Program-made: the position numbers and the translations under genes
The notes under the pieces: model-generated
Told to the model about the DNA's origin: nothing
The model's database searches: none
The model's input: the letters and a program-made list of their open reading frames with translations, nothing else
Assembly (NCBI RefSeq): GCF_963678635.1
Contig: NW_026970984.1
Span: forward strand, 1-24,664
Origin: Symsagittifera roscoffensis
Taxonomy: Eukaryota > Xenacoelomorpha > Acoela > Convolutidae
Direction of reading: 5' to 3'
Length of the DNA stretch: 24,664 nt
In this document: in pieces, positions 18,456-24,664 of the stretch
Layout: each line of letters starts with the position of its first letter
Position numbering within the stretch: position 1 is the first letter of the stretch

Positions 18456-20546
18456 AGCGCGCTAACGAGCAAGCTGGAGGGTACTGCACTAAAATGTGTA
18501 ATGGCGAAAAGAGCCAATGAGAGAGACAGCGCTCGCAAGATATTCGACATCCTGCTGAATCGTTTCGGCTCTGGAGTACAAGGGCACCAGGCTATGGTGA
18601 AGTTCGAAAAGAGGCGTCAAAGAGATGACGAATCCATAGACAAATTTTTGGACGACCTTGAATTGCTTACGAGGAAAAGCAATCCCGATGAGAGAATATC
18701 CGAGCGAAACTTGGCGATTGCTTCGAAGTTCATGGACGGAGTAAAGAGTGAGGAGTTGAAAACGATGTTGGCCACACACTTCACCCTGTCACTTGACCAG
18801 GTACCCACGCCCGATGATTTGCGTATGAAGTCACGCGAGTATTTACTCATAAAATCGAGGGCGCAAAACCGTTACAGCAATTATGGTAACTATAGCGGGA
18901 CAAACACTGGTGCGAACTCCAGTTGGTACAAACCTCGCGATGACATAGATAAGAGGAGGTCGTGTGCGAATTGTGGTTCGATGGACCATCATGTTCCCGC
19001 GTGTTCTGCATACAAACAGAACATGAAGGCAATAGGCTATTTTCTCGATGACGTCGACGCGACCGACGAAGATCACGAAGAATACGTCAGAGGGCTCATC
19101 ATGAAATATGGTTCGAGGTGCTTCTTCTGTAATTTGGAAGGGCACTTCAAGTCGGATTGCACTCAGTTTTGGGATGCAGTGGCGGACGCCAAACATCCCC
19201 GCCACGAAGAGGCGCTTTCGGGTGTCAAGGCCAGTCGAGCAAGTCTGATGAACGAGGCCGAGTCTCGGAGAAAGGAGACGACACCGAGCACCTTTACGAC
19301 TACGAAGGTAAAGACACTGCCTGACGAGGTGGTAGCCTCGAACCTGGAGGCAGAATCGGCTAGCCCACTCAAGGTAAATTACGGTCTGGGGGCAAGGACA
19401 GCGTTGCAGAATGTCAAACAAGAGCTAGCCACGAAAGAAGTGGAGCAATGGGTAAGGTCGGAGCTGGAGAGCACAGATCTTCGGGAAAGTTTTAATGTTC
19501 TGGGTAAAACGACGAAAATAGAAGACAAAGAGGAACCCAGGAAACAGGGACTAAAACTGAACGTTATATCTGGGAGAACTTTCGGCATGACGAAGGAGGG
19601 TACGAAAATAATGTCCATTATCTCAGTCGCAGGGCACCAAGTGGTCAAGAACTTGAGTGAACCATCCGAGATTACACTAGTCCACCTGGACATATATGCC
19701 GACTACCTGAAGGAGAAAGATCCTAAACTGGACTCCAGGGCAGTGCGAGCGCTGCTCACAACTGGAGGTCCGAGGCTGAGGAAAGTGGATAGACATTACA
19801 CCGATGTCCATGGCCCATACCCGATTCTAATGAATGTGGATGGCATCAATATCTACACAGAAGCTCACATAACTGATGCGAACGATCAGATTGGCCGGAT
19901 ATACATTGGTCAAGAGGAGCTGAAGGTTAGACGAATCGGACACAACGCCATGCTTGAACAAGATGCGGTGCACATAGGTTGCGAGGCCAATCTGGCCGCG
20001 CACGTGCTGGACGTGCAAGGCAGACAACTTTCAGTAAAGGGACTGCTAGACACGGGAGCAGTGGTTAGTGTCATGCCAGTCAAAACTTGGACCGACATGG
20101 GTTTCGAGAGGTCGGATCTCATACCGACAAACATCAGGTTGGCAGCTGCCAATCAGGGAGCGATCTATGTGACTGGACGAACCCCGATCATTTCACTGCA
20201 GCTCGGAGGAAGACATCTCTGGATGAGCTTCCTAGTAGTGGAGAATTTGGACGAATCCGATCAGTTCATCTTAGGGAGGGACTTCGTACGCAACTTTGAT
20301 GTCACGATCGATCTCAATGACGGATTGATTAGGATCAAGGATCCTGAGAGAAAGTATGAAAAGAAACCCCTTAATAAGATCTTAATTAACCATGCCAAGG
20401 TGCCGATTTTTCTGGATCGAAAAGTTAGATTAAAACCAAACCGAGCCGTAGTAGCGACGTTTAGCATGAGGAACTTGATGAACTCAGCAATGACAGACAG
20501 GTGTGTCTGGTACCAAATCCAAACAGTAAAAGCTCGGCTATTTTAG
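18456..20546 (+). pseudogene. gag-pro: Gag capsid, nucleocapsid and aspartic protease
   Basis: The ATG at 18501 is internal; the frame is continuous with the coiled-coil region upstream. In order there is a helical capsid domain (to about 18900), then two zinc knuckles of the form C-x2-C-x4-H-x4-C at 18963-19004 (CANCGSMDHHVPAC) and 19119-19160 (CFFCNLEGHFKSDC). A charged linker follows, then a retropepsin-like domain at about 19960-20350. The protease has the active-site triplet D-T-G at 20049-20057, in LLDTGAVVSVMP, and the late motif FILGRDF at about 20262-20286, both as expected for the family. The zinc knuckles bind genomic RNA and the protease cleaves the polyprotein. At about 20500 the coding-like reading passes to the -1 frame, while this frame ends at TAG/20546. 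Confidence 0.8.
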
Positions 20547-21655
20547 GAAGAAGCTTCTCACTCACTCAGAGCGGATTGTTTGTGAGTGTGTTGTTGAACA
20601 CAGAAGCAACAACAGTGACAATACAGAGGGGAAAGAAACTTGGCTATGCTTTGCCTCTGAACACAGACTTTTAGAGTGTGGAGAACTTGAAAAAGTTTGA
20701 TGTAACTAAATGTCCATTGAATGCGAACCAAGAATGTATAATGAAGAGAGTAAATGAATTGAAATCTTCTAGGAAATTGTTTTCAATGAAGTCGGAAACA
20801 GATGTTGGGCTGTCTAGTTGTTCCAACTTTCCCGAGAGGCCGACAGAAACAGAGTTAGCAGCGAATAAACCGGTCCTACCTGAGATAGAAAATTTGAAGG
20901 GTAAAATATCAGACAAGGAACTAGATTCGCTCAGAGCGGTGCTAAGTCGGAACGCAGACGTTTTTTCGAAACATAAGGCCGACATAGGTTGCTGTAATTT
21001 TGTAGAACACGAGATTGAGATAGAAGAGGGCTTGGTACCTCATAGGGAAGGGGCGAGAAGAATGACCCCTCACAAGTCAGAGGCGTGCAGGAAAGAAAAT
21101 CGAGATGTTAATGGAGTATGACATGATCGAGCCGTCGAAGTCCCCGTGGGCTTGTGGCGTGGTCATGGCGAAAAAGAAAGGGGGACAACTCAGATTTTGT
21201 TGTGATTTCCGTTATCTGAACGCAGTGACTATAAAGGACGCATACCCGATTCCTCGCATCGATGAGAGCCTATCCAAGCTAGGAGACGCGAAGTTCTTCA
21301 CGACGTTGGATTTGGGCTCTGCGTTCTGGCAAGTGCCACTCCGTAAGCAAGATCGAGAAAAAACAGGCTTCGCGTGCGAGCTGGGATTGTTCCAGTGGAA
21401 GAGGATGCCGTTCGGATTGTGCAACGCGACGGCCACTTTCCAGCGACTGATGGTCCAGGCACTCACGAGCGTCACTAAGAAATAGGGGAATCTCATCATG
21501 TGTTATGTCGATGATGTCGTGACTGCAACACCAACCTTAGAAGACCACATAGAGAGGTTGGAGGAGGTTTTTTCTTGCATGAAGCAGGCGGGTCTGAAAT
21601 GTAAACCCTCTAGTGTGAAATCCTCAGAGATTCCATAAAGTATCTGGGTCGCCTG
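20500..21655 (+). pseudogene. pol: Reverse transcriptase (fingers, palm, thumb start)
   Basis: From about 20500 the pol reading is in the -1 frame and includes ILGRSFSLTQSGLFVSVLLN. It is interrupted by TAG at 20672-20674 and continues through 20678-21121. At about 21090, in an A-rich run, it changes frame to 21105-21485. There the RT palm is clear: DFRYLNAV, then TLDLGSAFWQV with the first catalytic Asp at 21309, then FGLCNATATFQRLM. TAG at 21483-21485 precedes the YVDD box (21504-21515), so all three catalytic Asp codons are present. Another frame change lies near 21610. An RT with this many breaks in the coding frame should be inactive unless some breaks are assembly errors, which the A-run location makes possible for one of them. 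Confidence 0.85.
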
Positions 21656-22780
21656 GTGGATAAACATGGAGTGAGACCAGATCCTGAAGCGGTTGAAGCG
21701 GTGCTGACCTGGAAGGCACCTAAAACAGATACACAGCTGATGAGTTTTTTGGGGTTTGCTAATTATTATCGAGAGTTCATCAAGGGGTATGCTGAAAAAA
21801 TATACCCCGTGCAGCGGTTGATGAGAAACAAGGGCAAAAAGTTCACTTGGATTGATGAGGCACAAGTTTCATTTGAGAACATCAAACGTGAACTTTACGA
21901 GGCACCGATCCTCGGCATGCCAACAGAGAAGGGGATGTTCGTGCTGGACACGGATGCATCAGTGGTTGCGATATCGGGCATACTTCACCAGGAGCAGGAG
22001 TGGAACGGGAGAACGGTTCTTCGTCCGATAGCCTACAGGAGTAAAGTCCTGAGTGATAGTGAGATGAAGTACGGCGCACCAAAAGCGGAGATGTTCGCGG
22101 TGATCACTTTCATGGAAAAATACAGGGCCTATTTGGGGAGTGCTCCCTTCAAGTTACGTGTGGATAATCGTGCCCTTGCCTGGCTGAAAACCTATTCGAT
22201 GGACCAAAGTTATATTGGTCGTTGGATCGTGCGCCTGGATGGATACCACATGATCATAGAGCACCGTACCCGTGACAAGCACCAGAACGCAGATAGCCTC
22301 AGTAAAAAGACAGAATTCTATGAGCGCCTCGAGGAGAAGCAGGCTAACCAATCGGAAATCAAAGACGGGTTTTCATTTCTGGACAAGGAAACCTACGACA
22401 AACTGCCACTTACTAGGTGGTTAGACAAGTCAGGGCATCCTATACCCGGAAACCCTGACCTTACAGTGGAGACGGCCGCGGAGATAAAGTTTTTAGCCAG
22501 AGGCGAGCCCGTTCCGTTGGATCTGCTAGTCCGATCCAATTTGGTACAGCAAGAGCTTACCAGGCTGGGTATAAACAGCATGGCTCTATTGAACAGGACG
22601 GTGAACGTGGCGCCGGACGTCATGGGAAAGCTCCGTGACTTGTTGGACAGGGAAGTGGATAGGCATGATCGTGAGTGGATGGAGATCATGCAGCGGTTGA
22701 CTGTCAATGAGAGAACAGAGAAGAGGCCAGTGTCCATTCGCAGCCGAGGTGTTGAACGGGATTGCAGGTCGATAGTCAAC
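21656..22780 (+). CDS. pol: RT thumb/connection and RNase H
   Basis: This is the downstream part of pol; the first codon listed (GTG) is internal. FLGFANYYREFIKGYA at about 21750 marks the RT thumb. RNase H follows, with D-T-D-A-S at 21947-21961, Glu at 22088 (AEMFAV), Asp at 22163 (RVDNRAL) and Asp at 22292 (NADSLSK). These are the four acidic residues expected of Ty3/gypsy RNase H, which removes RNA from the RNA-DNA hybrid. After RNase H come GFSFLDKETYD and LPLTRWLDKSGHPIPGNP, a tether of unknown role. The frame is open to 22876, but from about 22770 the coding-like reading is in the next frame. Confidence 0.85.
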
Positions 22781-23025
22781 CATCGGCTGATACCTTCGAG
22801 CTCGTCAAGGATGACTTGTCTGAGGAGTCAGACACCTTTGAGCCCGTGCAGGACGACTTGCCCGGGGAGAGGTTGACGAGACCACCTAGGGGCAAAATTT
22901 TGTCCGGGGAGTCGGATTCAAAGCAACCAATGGACAGAGTTTTGTCCGGGGAGTCGAGAAACATCTCAGACAACTTGGAATATGATGTTGGGGAATCAAA
23001 TCAGTCGGCTCAAGTGTTGACTTGA
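22762..23025 (+). CDS. Pol tether with five 14-residue repeats
   Basis: The ORF overlaps the end of the RNase H frame and is read in the +2 (-1) phase; its TTG opening is not a likely start. From 22789 to 22998 it is made of five tandem 42-bp units: DTFELVKDDLSEES, DTFEPVQDDLPGER, LTRPPRGKILSGES, DSKQPMDRVLSGES and RNISDNLEYDVGES. Acidic, mostly ending in G-E-S. It ends with TGA at 23023-23025, overlapped by an ATG (TGATG). It lies where elements of this kind have a spacer between RNase H and integrase. The function is unknown. Confidence 0.6.
   Translation: MQVDSQPSADTFELVKDDLSEESDTFEPVQDDLPGERLTRPPRGKILSGESDSKQPMDRVLSGESRNISDNLEYDVGESNQSAQVLT
22789..22998 (+). repeat. Five tandem 42-bp coding repeats
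   Basis: The units start at 22789, 22831, 22873, 22915 and 22957. Units 1-2 are most alike to each other, and units 3-4 share TTTTGTCCGGGGAGTCG at their 3' ends exactly 42 bp apart (22898 and 22940). A TTTTGTCCGGGGAGT word also appears alone at about 23935. Confidence 0.85.
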
Positions 23026-23548
23026 TGCCCCAGTCCTGGGACAACACATCTGAAACAACTTCCTATTCCGATATGTCAGAGATCGCAATCCACTCCTCGT
23101 TGGTAGACTGGAAGCAGGGCGGGCTGGACCGCATCAGGATCCAGACAGGGACAGATACACCTCAGATGAAGAGGCCACTGTGATAGCTAATGCCGCAGAC
23201 GAGCTCGAGCTGATAGCAGTTTCGAAACGCCCAACCAGATTGCTGCCACATGGTACGGTCGTCTGTACCAATCTGGAACCATCTGTGCAGGAAGCGACGC
23301 CTTTGAAAAAGATATGGTGTGTCAAGTTGATGGACGATGCTCATGCTCCGGAAATAATGAGTGGGCAAATGAACGTGGTAAAGACGTATTTGAAAGCCAG
23401 GTATAGGCTGTCGGATCTCCTAAGGGCTCAACGAAATGATAGAATGACGAGCAGTGGAAACATTTTCCTCTCACCATGGAAACAAATCAGAGCAAGAGAG
23501 GAAAAAACAAAAAGAAATACAATCCGTACGGCGAGGATTTCATCGTAG
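23025..23548 (+). pseudogene. pol: Tether continuation and integrase remnant (frame-changed)
   Basis: A 52-codon frame starts at the ATG of TGATG (23025) and ends at TGA 23181-23183. From about 23120 the coding-like reading passes to the frame of 23180-23548. That frame reads KKIWCVKLMDDAHAPEIMSG, then SDLLRAQRNDRMTSSG at about 23420-23460. L-R-x-A-Q-x-x-D is the usual lead-in to the HHCC zinc domain of Ty3/gypsy integrases. Here it is followed at once by FLSPWKQIRAREEK, resembling the segment after the integrase core. No HHCC and no DDE motif lie between or anywhere downstream. The integrase core is therefore absent, most simply by internal deletion near 23450-23465. Confidence 0.5.
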
Positions 23549-24117
23549 ACAGGATAGTTGTAAGTGATATGATGGACTCGCTTGTAGGACTGGACGAAGT
23601 GGCGGTGATAGAACGAAACGACTTGGTGAATGACATGGATCAGGATTGGATCGACGATCGATCAGAACCGGAAGTGGAGTTCGAACCAGAAGCGGAACAG
23701 ACTCATGAGCAAGAACTTACAAACTTGCGGGTGCTCGAATGGCTCCATGATCTGCCGACAGATCCAAAAGAGACAATCTTGACGATTCAGGACGTCGATA
23801 AAGATGGCATCAAATACGTCAGTCATGACAATACCAAGTCCAACTGGGTCGCCCCAGATGGTCCTCTACGTGTTCCACAATCCAACCTCGATCTCCTAGA
23901 CTTTGGGCGATCGACGGGGACGTCGATGGATATTTTTGTCCGGGGAGTGGGGGTAGGACTCACCCACACCGAAAATCTGATAATAAAAAAAATGAAATCG
24001 GCAAGAGAAACCGGAGAACTAGAGACAGAGGGCGAGAATCCTAAAAAACCACCTTTTGGACGAATTTTGAATCGTATTTTGACCTACCGAACCATTATTG
24101 AAACAATATGGTCATAA
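23476..24117 (+). CDS. Integrase C-terminal-like / pol tail ORF
   Basis: An open frame of 213 codons; the ATG at 23476 overlaps the preceding frame by 73 bp and may not be a true start. KKKYNPYGEDFIVDRIV at about 23505-23560 resembles the small beta-barrel start after integrase in animal Ty3/gypsy Pol proteins. It is followed by an acidic stretch (about residues 40-75) and a region without recognisable motifs that ends ILTYRTIIETIWS. No membrane segment or signal peptide is present, so it is not envelope-like. Its last ten bases overlap the first ATG of the macro-like ORF. Confidence 0.5.
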   Translation: METNQSKRGKNKKKYNPYGEDFIVDRIVVSDMMDSLVGLDEVAVIERNDLVNDMDQDWIDDRSEPEVEFEPEAEQTHEQELTNLRVLEWLHDLPTDPKETILTIQDVDKDGIKYVSHDNTKSNWVAPDGPLRVPQSNLDLLDFGRSTGTSMDIFVRGVGVGLTHTENLIIKKMKSARETGELETEGENPKKPPFGRILNRILTYRTIIETIWS

Positions 24118-24554
24118 CGGACAGCGATATCATCCTCACGGAACGCACGTGCGCTATAGCGATAACCGCGGACGTAAGCTTCAAAACAGCACTAGCGGCT
24201 GATTTCAAAAGAGAGTATAAGAACATCGAATTTTTATGGAAACAGAGGCCTGGTGTGGGAGGGATGATAGTGCTGCCCCCTGTTGCATCACAGATACCAG
24301 AGAAATATTTGTGTTTCCTGGTTACCAAGGCCACTGATAGGCAACACGTAGATCCAGAGAGCTTGGTATTGGCCTTGACTCGACTCAGGGATTTTTTGGT
24401 TGAAAGAGGAGTGACCTCTCTCTCGTTACCAGTATATGATCCTAATAGGGGAAAGCTACATCCGAGAGAGTTTTACGCACTTGTACATGTGATATTTTCA
24501 GAAACTGACATAGAGGTTTACTTACATAAGAAATATTATCTGAGCATATGCTAG
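24108..24554 (+). CDS. Macro-domain-like protein, last ORF of the element
   Basis: 148 codons, ATG to TAG, intact. The order of elements fits a small macro (ADP-ribose-binding) domain: a strand with ITADVSFKTALAADF, a turn and GVGGMIVLPP, the strand YLCFLVTKATDR, the helix ESLVLALTRLRDFL, the strand GVTSLSLPVYDPNRGKL, and a final strand-helix-strand. Macro domains of the Poa1/OARD1 type have the same succession (…ADv…G.a..F…G….LP…yiF.LvTK…aL..lr…v..laiP…g). The usual Asn after the first strand and the Gly-rich P-x-I-G-x-G loop are replaced, so catalysis is doubtful and ADP-ribose binding uncertain. The start ATGGTCATAA contains the stop of the previous ORF, suggesting coupled translation. It is the only complete ORF of the element. 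Family confidence is moderate; it could be an unrelated alpha/beta domain. Confidence 0.55.
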   Translation: MVITDSDIILTERTCAIAITADVSFKTALAADFKREYKNIEFLWKQRPGVGGMIVLPPVASQIPEKYLCFLVTKATDRQHVDPESLVLALTRLRDFLVERGVTSLSLPVYDPNRGKLHPREFYALVHVIFSETDIEVYLHKKYYLSIC

Positions 24555-24664
24555 GAATTACATTTGGCGATAAGTGGTTTTTATAAAGTTCACTTGATAA
24601 GAGTTAGTGTCAAGTTTTAGATTAGGATTAGGTTTTAGGTACAATATTAGGGATTATGTTTTTA
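24555..24664. other. Sequence after the last ORF, window end
   Basis: AT-rich, with TTAG/TTAGG words at 24617-24640 but no ordered telomere-like array. If the element has a 3' LTR, it begins here or beyond the window. Confidence 0.35.

Noticed and set aside
23502-23508. A-AAA-AAC slippery heptamer for -1 frameshifting
   Set aside because: It is out of phase with the frame that would have to slip (23180-23548), so it cannot join that frame to the next one. An indel in the A run is simpler.
23476-24117. Envelope gene
   Set aside because: No signal peptide, membrane anchor or cysteine pattern. The N-terminal part instead resembles the segment after integrase.
24617-24640. TTAGG telomere-like repeat at the window end
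   Set aside because: Only a few irregular TTAGG words separated by other bases; not an array.

Overview
The window looks like repeat-dominated nuclear DNA of an invertebrate animal; the species cannot be told from the sequence. Support for this is a spliced-looking exon with a SUSD2/Mesh-type cysteine motif, several decayed Ty3/gypsy-type LTR retrotransposons, and a long CATA microsatellite. No cellular operon, rRNA or certain tRNA gene is visible.

Layout. (1) 418-1308, minus strand: an exon of a membrane protein that starts at a good splice acceptor. It carries a short Cys-rich juxtamembrane motif followed by many hydrophobic segments. (2) 1537-10170: a very decayed Ty3/gypsy-like element on the plus strand. 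Its LTR-gag end is present twice in tandem (1537-3195 and 3196-5380). Its reverse-transcriptase remnants lie at about 5690-8150, including a 78-bp fold-back inverted repeat. An LTR-like sequence recurs at about 9945-10170. (3) 10196-10937: an interrupted (CATA)n microsatellite. (4) 11397-13095, minus strand: the 3' end of another Ty3/gypsy-like element, with a probable LTR and a pol C-terminal tail. (5) 13890-15900: a non-coding tract rich in the motif ACCCTCCG. It contains four units of exactly 67 bp bounded by ACCCTCC...GGAGGGT, then a cluster of direct copies. (6) 16125-16463: two tandem copies of a structured-RNA-like sequence of about 155 nt. Their stems covary, and each copy ends in a T run. 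(7) 16894-24554, plus strand: a much better preserved Ty3/gypsy-type element. In order it has a gag N-terminal ORF, coiled coil, capsid, two CCHC zinc knuckles, aspartic protease, reverse transcriptase, RNase H, a tether with five 14-residue repeats, an integrase remnant, an integrase C-terminal-like tail, and a final ORF resembling a macro domain.

How it fits together. The right-hand element keeps the catalytic triads of its protease, RT and RNase H. It is nevertheless broken by several stops and frame changes, and it appears to have lost the integrase core by internal deletion. The most interesting items are the two covarying RNA-like repeats upstream of gag, the macro-domain-like ORF that starts inside the end of the preceding ORF, the 67-bp units, and the 5 x 42-bp coding repeat. 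Family assignments rest on motif recognition by eye; no database search was possible.
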